Of a stretch of DNA of 64,000 nucleotides, positions 1 to 12,000 are shown piece after piece. The translations under genes and the position numbers were made by a program. This DNA comes from Litoditis marina. Lineage: Eukaryota; Nematoda; Chromadorea; Rhabditida; Rhabditidae. The DNA is taken from positions 32,255-96,254 of the forward strand of contig CAXIWQ010000496.1 in NCBI GenBank assembly GCA_964036275.1. Reading direction: 5' to 3'. The notes under the pieces are model-generated. The model was not told the DNA's origin and ran no database searches. It worked only from the letters and a program-made list of their open reading frames with translations. The first letter of the stretch is position 1. Each line of letters opens with the position of its first letter.

Positions 1-440
1 GGTACCACTCTTTTCTAATTACAGCTCTTCTTTTTGGCACCGGGGATGCCGCCACCGCTGTCGGTGGCTCAAGTCCGCGAGGAGGAGGTATGTTTAAGTC
101 TTATTTGTATTGAAGATTAACTGAGTCGTTGAACTGAAAAATGTATTTCAAGTTCCCTCCTAACATGTGGGCAGCCATGGGGTATGGAGGCCCAGCCATG
201 GAGCAGGGCGAGGAGGAGGAGGACCCCGACTTGGACTCCACCAGGGTGAGTTGATATCAAAATGACCGGGTAAAATATTAACAGTTTAAGTTTTTTCGTA
301 GTTCACCAGTGCTGTGTTTCAGTCGCCGGAGCCGCCGGTGGAGGAGCCGGCCGCGTATCCACCGGGGAGGGAGCCGGACGGGAGGGCTTGTTCTTTGCGG
401 GACCATTGCCTGGCCGCGGCAGCAGGGTGGAGATTTTTAG
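1..440 (+). pseudogene. Acidic proline-rich protein, partial frameshifted copy
   Basis: Third copy of the five-exon gene found complete at 36773-37595 and 31482-32304. The window opens inside intron 2. Exon 3 is 25-87, exon 4 is 153-245 and exon 5 starts at 302, each bounded by GT and AG and each in phase 0. In exon 5, about 380-415, two single-base deletions relative to the other copies (one in a GACGCGG-like stretch, one in a CCC run) shift the frame, so the acidic C-terminus is lost and the original stop position (438-440) is out of frame. The function is unknown. The gene is convergent with the protease and zinc-finger genes on the other strand. The copy presumably continues left of the window. 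Confidence 0.7.
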
Positions 441-446
441 TGTAAC

Positions 447-479
447 AATAAACATTTTTAGTGAAAGAACTGTTTTATT
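447..479. terminator. Overlapping convergent poly(A) signals, copy 1
   Basis: AATAAA at 447-452 serves the plus-strand acidic gene, and TTTATT at 474-479 (AATAAA on the minus strand) serves the zinc-finger/protease side. The two 3' ends face each other and would overlap by a few tens of bases. The same arrangement is kept at 31443-31475 and 37602-37634. Confidence 0.65.
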
Positions 480-480
480 C

Positions 481-893
481 TCAATAGTACAAATACATTA
501 AGCAAGTGATACAATCTTGTTTTGGCGGTCCAGCGCATTTTTGATCTGAGCCAGCATCGGGTTTTGTCTTGGGTAGGTCCTCGTGGGTTTCTTTGGGTGG
601 TGACGGGATGTCTTCGAGCTTTGGGATCTTCTCGGCTGTAGGTTTCTCGTCCTTGTTGGAGTTCTTCTTGACATGCTTCCGTAGAACATGTTTCATACAG
701 GCACTTTTGCAGCTGAACATTTGCTGGCAGACGGGGCACGTGCGGTCACGAACGACGGGAATGTCCCCAAACTTGGCTTGAAACTCCTCGCGAGTCATAA
801 GAGTTTTTGGGTCTCCACTCCTGGGTGAACTTTTTGAGCGTGTTTGTTCTTGAGAGTAGAGTTGTGGAAATGTTTGTCGCACGCGTCACTGCA
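481..893 (-). pseudogene. C2H2 zinc-finger protein, truncated and frameshifted copy
   Basis: Broken copy of the two-finger protein that is intact at 37648-38067. Finger 2 (CPVC, then H-x4-H) and the lysine/proline-rich tail are readable. The start codon and the first Cys pair of finger 1 are removed by a deletion of about 41 bp next to the protease stop, near 884-890. A further single-base loss in a C run near 810 puts the finger-1 remnant and finger 2 in different frames. The 41 bp deletion is shared with the copy at 31030-31441; the C-run loss is private to this copy. The stop is at 481-483, next to the minus-strand poly(A) signal. Confidence 0.75.
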
Positions 894-1365
894 GCAGGTA
901 CGAATGAGGATTTGGTTGTTCAATTTGGTATTTATACTTTTCTCGGAGGAAGTAACGTATGAACTTGTCGTCTGACTTGACCAAATCAAAAAAATCACAT
1001 ACGCTGCGAAAGTCGTTTTTCCGCGTCATCATAGCTAAAACAAAAATACAGTATCCCCCGCACGTATACTCATAGTTTTTTTGCGGACCAGTTTTGCTGT
1101 AGGTCACACTCTTGAAGCGGCACATATAATTGTTTATGTGGTGATTGGGTTCCAGACCTAGAGAGCAGAAAAAGTTACAAACACCGTTTTGGACAATCAG
1201 CGCCTGCCAGTGTTCCCCACTTTTCTCGTGTGTCTGAGTGTTCACTACCAGACTAAAGTGTTTTTTACTGGTCTGCGGTAAACGGTCACAGCTGAAAACT
1301 CCAATGAAATGTTTTTTGGCACACTCATCAGCCTGTAAAATTTCTGAAATTTCTTGACCGTACAT
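886..1365 (-). CDS. Adenain-like cysteine protease (Polinton PRO)
   Basis: 159-residue protein of the adenovirus-protease (C5/adenain) type used by Mavericks/Polintons and adintoviruses to process virion proteins. From the ATG at 1363-1365 the visible family signature is GEHW with catalytic His52, then Gln95 and the nucleophile Cys102 in TCGGYC. Gln and Cys are separated by six residues, the same spacing as Gln115 and Cys122 in adenain. The position that normally carries the acidic triad residue (FDSYG-type motif in Polintons) reads FFCSLG, so a Cys replaces Asp/Glu. The frame is open throughout. A GTG codon five codons upstream is also in frame, but ATG is preferred for a eukaryotic gene. 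Nearly identical to 30556-31035. Whether it is expressed is unknown. Confidence 0.88.
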   Translation of the reverse strand: MYGQEISEILQADECAKKHFIGVFSCDRLPQTSKKHFSLVVNTQTHEKSGEHWQALIVQNGVCNFFCSLGLEPNHHINNYMCRFKSVTYSKTGPQKNYEYTCGGYCIFVLAMMTRKNDFRSVCDFFDLVKSDDKFIRYFLREKYKYQIEQPNPHSYLLQ

Positions 1366-1423
1366 AAAGACCAACCACACGCCAGCCTGCTTATTGTAAC
1401 AAGTGTTGTTCTAGCACGCGGTT

Positions 1424-1470
1424 ATGCCTCATATACCTCTCGATCTGACCGCAATTAACTGGAATGACCT
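1424..1470 (+). pseudogene. Truncated start of virion core protein gene
   Basis: The first ~15 codons of the core protein gene (complete at 38619-39020), starting at ATG 1424, are cut off after the shared decamer GGAATGACCT. At that point satellite A begins. The left arm at 30451-30460 has exactly the same breakpoint, which shows that the two junctions are copies of one event. Confidence 0.85.
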
Positions 1471-4400
1471 TGGACAATAATAATCCAAACCCTTCTTTAC
1501 TGATTTGAAGTTGGACAACAATAATCCAAACCTTTCTTCACTGATTTTGAGTTGGACAATAATAATCCAAACCCTTCTTTACTGATTTGGAGTTGGACAA
1601 TAATAATCCAAACCCTTCTTCACTGATTTGAAGTTGGAAAATGATAATCCGTACCCTTCTTTACTGATTTTGAGCTTGGACAATAATAATCCAAACCCTT
1701 CTTTACTGATTTTGAGTTGGACAATAATAATCCAAACCCTTCTTTACTGATTTTGAGTTGGACAATAATAATCCAAACCCTTCTTCACTGATTTTGAGTT
1801 GGACAATAATAATCCAAACCCTTCTTCACTGATTTGGAGTTGGACAATAACAACCTAAACCCTTCTTTACTGATTTTGAGCTTGGACAGTAATAATCCAA
1901 ACCCTTCTTTACTGATTTGAAGTTGGACAACAATAATCCAAACCTTTCTTCACTGATTTTGAGTTGGACAATAATAATCCAAACCCTTCTTTACTGATTT
2001 GGAGTTGGACAATAATAATCCAAACCCTTCTTTACTGATTTTGAGTTGGACAATAATAATCCAAACCCTTCTTTACTGATTTGAAGTTGGACAACAATAA
2101 TCCAAACTTTCTTCACTGATTTTGAGTTGGACAATAATAATCCAAACCCTTCTTACTGATTTGGAGTTGGACAATAATAATCCAAACCCTTCTTTACTGA
2201 TTTGAAGTTGGACAATAATAATCCGAACCTTTCTTTACTGATTTTGAGTTGGAAAATAATAATCCGTACCCTTCTTTACTGATTTTGAGCTTGGACAATA
2301 ATAATCCAAACCCTTCTTTACTGATTTTGAGTTGGACAATAATAATCCAAACCCTTCTTTACTGATTTTGAGTTGGACAATAATATCCAAACCCTTCTTC
2401 ACTGATTTGGAGCTTGGACAATAATAATCCAAACCCTTCTTTACTGATTTGGAGTTGGACAATAACAACCTAAACCCTTCTTTACTGATTTTGAGCTTGG
2501 ACAATAATAATCCAAACCCTTCTTTACTGATTTGAAGTTGGACAACAATAATCCAAACCTTTCTTCACTGATTTTGAGTTGGACAATAATAATCCAAACC
2601 CTTCTTCATTGATTTGAAGTTGGACAACAATAATCCAAACCTTTCTTTACTGATTTTGAGTTGGACAATAATAATCCAAACCCTTCTTTACTGATTTGAA
2701 GTTGGGCAATAATAATCCAAACCTTTCTTTACTGATTTTGAGTGGAAAATGATAATCCGTACCCTTCTTTACTGATTTTGAGCTTGGACAATAATAATCC
2801 AAACCTTCTTTACTGATTTTGAGTTGGACAATAATAATCCAAACCCTTCTTCACTGATTTGAGTTGGACAATAATAATCCAAACCCTTCTTCACTGATTT
2901 GGAGTTGGACAATAACAACCTAAACCCTTCTTTACTGATTTTGAGCTTGGACAATAATAATCCTAACCCTTCCTTACTGATTTGAAGTTGGACAACAATA
3001 ATCCAAACCTTTCTTCACTGATTTTGAGTTGGACAATAATAATCCAAACCCTTCTTTACTGGTTTGGAGTTGGACAATAATAATCCAAACTCTTCTTTAC
3101 TGATTTGAAGTTGGACAATAATAATCCGAACCTTTCTTCACTGATTTTGAGTTGGAAAATAATAATCCGTACCCTTCTTTACTGATTTTGAGCTTGGACA
3201 ATAATAATCCAAACCCTTCTTTACTGATTTTGAGTTGGACAATAATAATCCAAACCCTTCTTCACTGATTTTGAGTTGGACAATAATAATCCAAACCCTT
3301 CTTTACTGATTTGAAGTTGGACAACAATAATCCAAACCTTTCTTTACTGATTTTGAGTTGGACAATAATAATCCAAACCCTTCTTTACTGATTTGAAGTT
3401 GGACAATAATAATCCAAACCTTTCTTTACTGATTTTGAGTTGGAAAATAATAATCCGTACCCTTCTTTACTGATTTTGAGTTGGACAATAATAATCCAAA
3501 CCCTTCTTCACTGATTTTGAGTTGGACAATAATAATCCAAACCCTTCTTCACTGATTTGGAGTTGGACAATAACAACCTAAACCCTTCTTTACTGATTTT
3601 GAGCTTGGACAATAATAATCCTAACCCTTCCTTACTGATTTGAAGTTGGACAACAATAATCCAAACCTTTCTTCACTGATTTTGAGTTGGACAATAATAA
3701 TCCAAACCCTTCTTTACTGGTTTGGAGTTGGACAATAATAATCCAAACTCTTCTTTACTGATTTGAAGTTGGACAATAATAATCCGAACCTTTCTTCACT
3801 GATTTTGAGTTGGAAAATAATAATCCGTACCCTTCTTTACTGATTTTGAGCTTGGACAATAATAATCCAAACCCTTCTTTACTGATTTTGAGTTGGACAA
3901 TAATAATCCAAACCCTTCTTCACTGATTTTGAGTTGGACAATAATAATCCAAACCCTTCTTTACTGATTTGAAGTTGGACAACAATAATCCAAACCTTTC
4001 TTTACTGATTTTGAGTTGGACAATAATAATCCAAACCCTTCTTTACTGATTTGAAGTTGGACAATAATAATCCAAACCTTTCTTTACTGATTTTGAGTTG
4101 GAAAATAATAATCCGTACCCTTCTTTACTGATTTTGAGCTTGGACAATAATAAATCAAACCCTTCTTTACTGTTTTTGAGTTGGACAATAATAATCCGAA
4201 CCCTTCTTCACTGATTTTGAGTTGGACAATAATGATCCAAACCCTTCTTTACTGATTTTGAGCTTGGACAATAAAAATCCAAACCCTTCTTTACTGATTT
4301 TAAGCTTGGACAACAATAATCCAAACCTTTCTTCACTGATTTGGAGTTGGACAATAATAATCAAAACCACATTATTTACTAATATGGAGTTGGACAATAA

Positions 4401-4679
4401 TAATCCAAACCCTTCTTTACTGATTTTGAGTTGGACAATATTAATCCAAACCTTTCTTTACTGATTTGGAGTTGGACAATAATAATCCAAACCCTTCTTT
4501 ACTGATTTTGAGTTGGACAATATAATCCAAACCCTTCTTCACTGATTTGGAGTTGGACAATAATAATCCAAACCCTTCTTTACTGATTTTGAGTTGGACA
4601 ATAATAATACAAACCCTTCTTTACTGATTTGGAGTTGGACAATAATAATCCAAACCCTTCTTTACTGATTTTGAGCTTG
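1471..4679 (+). repeat. Satellite A array, forward
   Basis: About 78 head-to-tail copies of an AT-rich ~41 bp monomer built from TTGGACAATAATAATCC, AAACCCTTCTTTACTG and a short variable GATTTTGAG / GATTTGGAG / GATTTGAAG linker; some copies gain a C (TTGAGC) and become 42 bp. Monomer subtypes recur in order (for example AACAACCTAAACCC and AAAATAATAATCCGTACCC variants), so there is higher-order structure. A divergent monomer near 4360-4390 (ACATTATTTACTAATATGG) and one near 4165 (ACTGTTTTTGAG) serve as landmarks that are mirrored at about 23290 and 23545. Confidence 0.97.
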
Positions 4680-7438
4680 GAATACGATGTTTCAATTGCG
4701 AGTAATTGCGAATACGAAGTTTCATTTGCGAGTAATTGCGAATACGAGGTTTCATTTGCGAATAATTGCGAATACGATGTTTCATTTACGAGTAATTGCG
4801 AATACGAAGTTTCATTTGCGAGTAATTGCGAATACGAAGTTTCATTTGCGAATACTATGTTTCATTTGCGAGTAATTGCGAATACGAGGTTTTATTTGCG
4901 AATGATTGCGAATACGAGGTTTCATTTGCGAATAATTGCGAATACGATGTTTCATTTACGAGTAATTGCGAATACGAAGTTTCATTTGCGAGTAATTGCG
5001 AATACGAAGTTTCATTTGCGAATACGAGGTTTCATTTGCGAATAATTGCGAATACGATGTTTCATTTACGAGTAATTGCGAATACGAAGTTTCATTTGCG
5101 AGTAATTGCGAATACGAAGTTTCATTTGCGAATACGATGTTTCATTTGCGAATAATTGCGAATACGAAGTTTCATTTGCGAATACGATGTTTCAATTGCG
5201 AGTAATTGCGAATACGAAGTTTCATTTGCGAGTAATTGCGAATACGAGGTTTCATTTGCGAATAATTGCGAATACGATGTTTCATTTACGAGTAATTGCG
5301 AATACAAAGTTTCATTTGCGAGTAATTGCGAATACGAAGTTTCATTTGCGAATACTATGTTTCATTTGCGAATAATTGCGAATACGAAGTTTCATTTGCG
5401 AGAAATTGCGAATACGATGTTTTATTTGCGAATGATTGCGAATACGATGTTTCATTTGCGAGTATTGCGAATACGAAGTTTCATTTGCGAGTAATTGCGA
5501 ATACGAAGTTTCATTTGCGAATACGATGTTTCATTTGCGAATAATTGCGAATACGAAGTTTCATTTGCGAATACGATGTTTCAATTGCGAGTAATTGCGA
5601 ATACGAAGTTTCATTTGCGAGTAATTGCGAATACGAAGTTTCATTTGCGAGTAATTGCGAATACGAGGTTTCATTTGCGAATAATTGCGAATACGATGTT
5701 TCATTTACGAGTAATTGCGAATACGAAGTTTCATTTGCGAGTAATTGCGAATACGAAGTTTCATTTGCGAATACGAAGTTTCATTTGCGAGTAATTGCGA
5801 ATACGAAGTTTCATTTGCGAGTAATTGTGAATACGAAGTTTCATTTGCGAGTAATTGCGAATACGAAGTTTTATTTGCGAGTAATTGCGAATACGAAGTT
5901 TCATTTGCGAGAAATTGCGGAATACGAGGTTTTATTTGCGAATAATTGCGAATACGATGTTTCATTTGCGAGTAATTGCGAATACGAAGTTTCATTTGCG
6001 AGTAATTGCGAATACGAAGTTTCATTTGCGAATACGATGTTTCATTTGCGAATAATTGCGAATACGAAGTTTCATTTGCGAGTAATTGTGAATACGAAGT
6101 TTCATTTGCGAGTAATTGCAAATACGAAGTTTTATTTGCGAGTAATTGCGAATACGAAGTTTCATTTGCGAGAAATTGCGAATACGAGGTTTTATTTGCA
6201 AATAATTGCGAATACGATGTTTCATTCGCGAGTAATTGCGAATACGAAGTTTCATTTGCGAGTAATTGCGAATACGAAGTTTCATTTGCGAATACGATGT
6301 TTCATTTGCGAATAATTGCGAATACGAAGTTTCATTTGCGAATACGATGTTTCAATTGCGAGTAATTGCGAATACGAAGTTTCATTTGCGAGTAATTGCG
6401 AATACGAAGTTTCATTTGCGAGTAATTGCGAATACGAAGTTTCATTTGCGAGTAATTGCGAATACGAGGTTTCATTTGCGAATAATTGCGAATACGATGT
6501 TTCATTTACGAGTAATTGCGAATACAAAGTTTCATTTGCGAATACTATGTTTCATTTGCGAATAATTGCGAATACGAAGTGTCATTTGCGAATACGATGT
6601 TTCAATTGCGAGTAATTGCGAATACGAAGTTTCATTTGCGAGTAATTGCGAATACGAAGTTTCATTTGCGAGTAATTGCGAATACGAAGTTTCATTTGCG
6701 AGTAATTGCGAATACGAGGTTTCATTTGCGATAATTGCGAATACGATGTTTCATTTACGAGTAATTGCGAATACAAAGTTTCATTTGCGAGTAATTGCGA
6801 ATACGAAGTTTCATTTGCGAATACTATGTTTCATTTGCGAATAATTGCGAATACGAAGTTTCATTTGCGAGAAATTGCGAATACGAGGTTTTATTTGCGA
6901 ATGATTGCGAATACGATGTTTCATTTGCGAGTAATTGCGAATACGAAGTTTCATTTGCGAGTAATTGCGAATACGAAGTTTCATTTGCGAATACGATGTT
7001 TCATTTGCGAGTAATTGCGAATACGAAGTTTCATTTGCGAGTAATTGTGAATACGAAGTTTCATTTGCGAGTAATTGCGAATACGAAGTTTTATTTGCGA
7101 GTAATTGCGAATATGAAGTTTCATTTGCGAGAAATTGCGAATACGAGGTTTTATTTGCGAATAATCGCGAATACGATGTTTCATTTGCGAGTAATTGCGA
7201 ATACGAAGTTTCATTGCGAGTAATTGCGAATACGAAGTTTCATTTGCGAATACGATGTTTCATTTGCGAATAATTGCGAATACGAAGTTTCATTTGCGAA
7301 TACGATGTTTCATTTGCGAGTAATTGCGAATACGAAGTTTCATTAGCGAGTAATTGCGAATACGAGGTTTCATTTGCGAATAATTGCGAATACGATGTTT
7401 CATTCACTAGTAATTGTGAATACGAAGTTTCATTTGCG
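4680..7438 (+). repeat. Satellite B array, forward
   Basis: 30 bp monomer made of three 10-base blocks: AGTAATTGCG, AATACGAAGT, TTCATTTGCG. Many 20 bp units lack the first block, so the array is a mix of 30-mers and 20-mers. Point variants (GATGT, GAGGT, TTTACGAG, AATAATTGCG) recur in fixed orders. Because the period is a multiple of three and stop codons are rare, several frames on both strands stay open; these are not genes. The A/B boundary (GAGCTTGG then AATACGATG) is mirrored exactly at 22995/22996. Confidence 0.97.
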
Positions 7439-9044
7439 GATTTCAGATCTGAATTATTCCGATCGCGCAATTTTCTCAGGTTTTAAGAATGTTCTAAGAC
7501 TCGATCATTTCCTATCTGAATTGTTCCAACTCGCGCAATTTTTGCAGGTTTCAAGAATGTTCTAAGACTCGATCATATCAGATCTGGATTATTCCAATCG
7601 CGAAATTTTTGCAGGTTTTAAGAAGGTTCTAAGACTCGATCATTTCCGATCTGAATTGTTCCGAATCGCGCAATTTTTGCAGGTTTTAAGAATGTTCTAT
7701 GACTCGATCATTTCCGATCTGAATTGTTCCAAATCGCGCAATTTTTGCAGGTTTTAAGAATGTTCTAAGACTCGATCATTTCAGATCTGGATTATTCCAA
7801 TCGCGCAATTTTTGCAGGTTTTAAGAATGTTTTAAGACTCGATGATTTCAGATCTGAATTATTCCAATCGCGCAATTTTTGCAGGTTTTTCTAGAATGTT
7901 CTGAGACTCGATCATTTCAGATCTGGATTATTCCAATCGCGCAATTTTTGCAGGTTTCAAGAATGTTCTAAGACTCGATCATATCAGATCTGGATTATTC
8001 CAATCGCGAAATTTTTGCAGGTTTTAAGAAGGTTCTAAGACTCGATCATTTCCGATCTGAATTGTTCCGAATCGCGCAATTTTTGCAGGTTTTAAGAATG
8101 TTCTATGACTCGATCATTTCCGATCTGAATTGTTCCAAATCGCGCAATTTTTGCAGGTTTTAAGAATGTTCTAAGACTCGATCATTTCAGATCTGGATTA
8201 TTCCAATCGCGCAATTTTTGCAGGTTTTAAGAATGTTTTAAGACTCGATGATTTCAGATCTGAATTATTCCAATCGCGCAATTTTTGCAGGTTTTTCTAG
8301 AATGTTCTGAGACTCGATCATTTCAGATCTGGATTATTCCAATCGCGCAATTTTGCAGTTTTAAGAATGTTCTAAGACTCGATCATTTCAGATCTGAGTT
8401 ATTCCAATCGCGCAATTTTTGCATGTTTGAAGAATGTTTTAAGACTCGATCATTTCCGATCTGAATTGTTCAAAATCGCGCATATTTTGCAGGTTTTAAG
8501 GAGGTTCTAAGACTCGATCATTTCCGATCTAAATTGTTCCAAATCGCGCAATTTTTGCAGGTTTTAGGAATGTTCTAAGACTCGATCATTTCCGATCTAA
8601 ATTGTTTCAAATCGCGCAATTTTTGCAGGTTTGAAGAAAGTTCTAAGAGTCGATCATTTCAGATCTGAATTATTCCGATCGCGCAATTTTTGCAGGTTTC
8701 AAGAAGGTTCTAAGACTCGATCATTTCCGATCTGAATTGTTCCAAATTGCGCAATTTTTGCAGGTTTCAAGAAGGTTCTGAGACTCGATCATTTCCGATC
8801 TAAATTGTTCCAAATCTCGCAATTTTTGCAGGTTTCAAGAAGGTTCTAAGACTCGATCATTTCCGATCTGAATTGTTCCAAATTGCGCAATTTTTGCAGG
8901 TTTCAAGAAGGTTCTGAGACTCGATCATTTCCGATCTGAATTATTCCAATCGCGATCATCTCAGATCTGAATTATTCCAATCGCGCAATTTTTGCTGGTT
9001 TTAAGAATGTTCTAAGACTCGATCATCATTGGATTATTCCAATC
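7439..9044 (+). repeat. Satellite C array, forward (palindrome spacer)
   Basis: About 24 copies of a ~67 bp monomer with landmarks GATCATTTCAGATCTG, AATTATTCCAATCGCGCAAT, TTTTTGCAGG and TTTTAAGAATGTTCTAAGAC. The block near 7560-7920 is repeated almost unchanged near 7970-8340, so units are grouped in a ~410 bp higher-order repeat. The B/C boundary on the left (TTTGCGG then ATTTCAG) differs from the C/B' boundary on the right (CAATCGC then TTTTCGC), so C lies inside the palindrome as its asymmetric spacer. Confidence 0.95.
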
Positions 9045-12000
9045 GCTTTTCGCAAATGGAACTTCGTATTCGCAATTATTCGCAAATTAAACATCGTATT
9101 CGCAAATGAAACTTTGTATTCGCAATTACTCGCAAATGAAACTTCGTATTCGCAATTACTCGCAAATGGAACTTCGTATTCACAATTACTCGCAAATGAA
9201 ACTTCGTATTCGCAAATGAAACTTCGTATTCGCAATTGTTCGCAAATGAAACATCGTATTCGCAAATGAAACTTCGTATTCGCAATTACTCGCAAATGCA
9301 ACTTCGTATTCGCAATTACTCGCAAATGAAACATCGTATTCGCAATTATTCGCAATTAAACCTCGTATTCGCAATTTCTCGCAAATGAAACTTCGTATTC
9401 GCAATTACTCGCAAATAAAACTTCGTATTCGCAATTACTCGCAAATGAAACTTCGTATTCGCAATTACTCGCAAATGAAACTTCGTATTCGCAATTACTC
9501 GCAATTGAAACATCGTATTCGCAAATGAAACTTCGTATTCGCAATTATTCGCAAATGAAACATCGTATTCGCAAATAAAACTTCGTATTCGCAATTACTC
9601 GCAAATGAAACTTCGTATTCGCAATTACTCGCAAATGAAACATCGTATTCGCAATCATTCGCAAATAAAACCTCGTATTCGCAATTTCTCGCAAATGAAA
9701 CTTCGTATTCGCAATTATTCGCAAATGAAACATAGTATTCGCAAATGAAACTTCGTATTCGCAATTACTCGCAAATGAAACTTCGTATTCGCAATTACTC
9801 GTAAATGAAACATCGTATTCGCAATTATTCGCAAATGAAACCTCGTATTCGCAATTACTCGCAAATGAAACTTCGTATTCGCAATTACTCGCAAATGAAA
9901 CTTCGTATTCGCAATTACTCGCAATTGAAACATCGTATTCGCAAATGAAACTTCGTATTCGCAATTATTCGCAAATGAAACATCGTATTCGCAAATGAAA
10001 CTTCGTATTCGCAATTACTCGCAAATGAAACTTCGTATTCGCAATTACTCGCAAATGAAACATCGTATTCGCAATCATTCGCAAATAAAACCTCGTATTC
10101 GCAATTTCTCGCAAATGAAACTTCGTATTCGCAATTATTCGCAAATGAAACATAGTATTCGCAAATGAAACTTCGTATTCGCAATTACTCGCAAATGAAA
10201 CTTTGTATTCGCAATTACTCGTAAATGAAACATCGTATTCGCAATTATTCGCAAATGAAACCTCGTATTCGCAATTACTCGCAAATGAAACTTCGTATTC
10301 GCAATTACTCGCAAATGAAACTTCGTATTCGCAATTACTCGCAAATGAAACTTCGTATTCGCAATTACTCGCAATTGAAACATCGTATTCGCAAATGACA
10401 CTTCGTATTCGCAATTATTCGCAAATGAAACATAGTATTCGCAAATGAAACTTCGTATTCGCAATTACTCGCAAATGAAACTTCGTATTCGCAATTACTC
10501 GCAAATGAAACTTCGTATTCACAATTACTAGTGAATGAAACATCGTATTCGCAATTATTCGCAAATGAAACCTCGTATTCGCAATTACTCGCAAATGAAA
10601 CTTCGTATTCGCAATTACTCGCAAATGAAACATCGTATTCACAATTACTAGTGAATGAAACATCGTATTCGCAATTACTCGTAAATGAAACATCGTATTC
10701 GCAATTATTCGCAAATGAAACCTCGTATTCGCAATTACTCGCAAATGAAACTTCGTATTCGCAATTACTCGCAAATGAAACATCGTATTCGCAATTATTC
10801 GCAAATAAAACCTCGTATTCGCAATTTCTCGCAAATGAAACTTCGTATTCGCAATTACTCGCAAATAAAACTTCGTATTCGCAATTACTCGCAAATGAAA
10901 CTTCGTATTCACAATTACTCGCAAATGAAACTTCGTAGTCGCAATTACTCGCAAATGAAACTTCGTATTCGCAAATGAAACTTCGTATTCGCAATTATTC
11001 GCAAATGAAACATAGTATTCGCAAAGAAACTTCGTATTCGCAATTACTCGCAAATGAAACTTCGTATTCGCAATTACTCGTAAATGAAACATCGTATTCG
11101 CAATTATTCGCAAATGAAACCTCGTATTCGCAATTACTCGCAAATGAAACTTCGTATTCGCAATTATTCGCAAATGAAACATAGTATTCGCAAATGAAAC
11201 TTCGTATTCGCAATTACTCGCAAATGAAACTTTGTATTCGCAATTACTCGTAAATGAAACATCGTATTCGCAATTATTCGCAAATGAAACCTCGTATTCG
11301 CAATTACTCGCAAATGAAACTTCGTATTCGCAATTACTCGCAAATGAAACTTCGTATTCGCAATTACTCGCAAATGAAACTTCGTATTCGCAATTACTCG
11401 CAATTGAAACATCGTATTCGCAAATGACACTTCGTATTCGCAATTATTCGCAAATGAAACATAGTATTCGCAAATGAAACTTCGTATTCGCAATTACTCG
11501 CAAATGAAACTTCGTATTCGCAATTACTCGCAAATGAAACTTCGTATTCACAATTACTAGTGAATGAAACATCGTATTCGCAATTATTCGCAAATGAAAC
11601 CTCGTATTCGCAATTACTCGCAAATGAAACTTCGTATTCGCAATTACTCGCAAATGAAACATCGTATTCGCAAATGAAACTTCGTATTCGCAATTATTCG
11701 CAAATGAAACATCGTATTCGCAAATGAAACTTCGTATTCGCAATTACTCGCAAATGAAACTTCGTATTCGCAATTACTCGCAAATGAAACATCGTATTCG
11801 CAATTATTCGCAAATAAAACCTCGTATTCGCATTTCTCGCAAATGAAACTTCGTATTCGCAATTACTCGCAAATAAAACTTCGTATTCGCAATTACTCGC
11901 AAATGAAACTTCGTATTCACAATTACTCGCAAATGAAACTTCGTATTCGCAATTACTCGCAAATGAAACATCGTATTCGCAAATGAAACTTCGTATTCGC

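Noticed and set aside
4687..7486. Many overlapping ORFs of 60-256 codons (EYEVSFASNC / IANTKFHLRV repeats)
   Set aside because: They follow the 30 bp satellite B period exactly, occur in several frames on both strands, and have no composition or start context of real genes.
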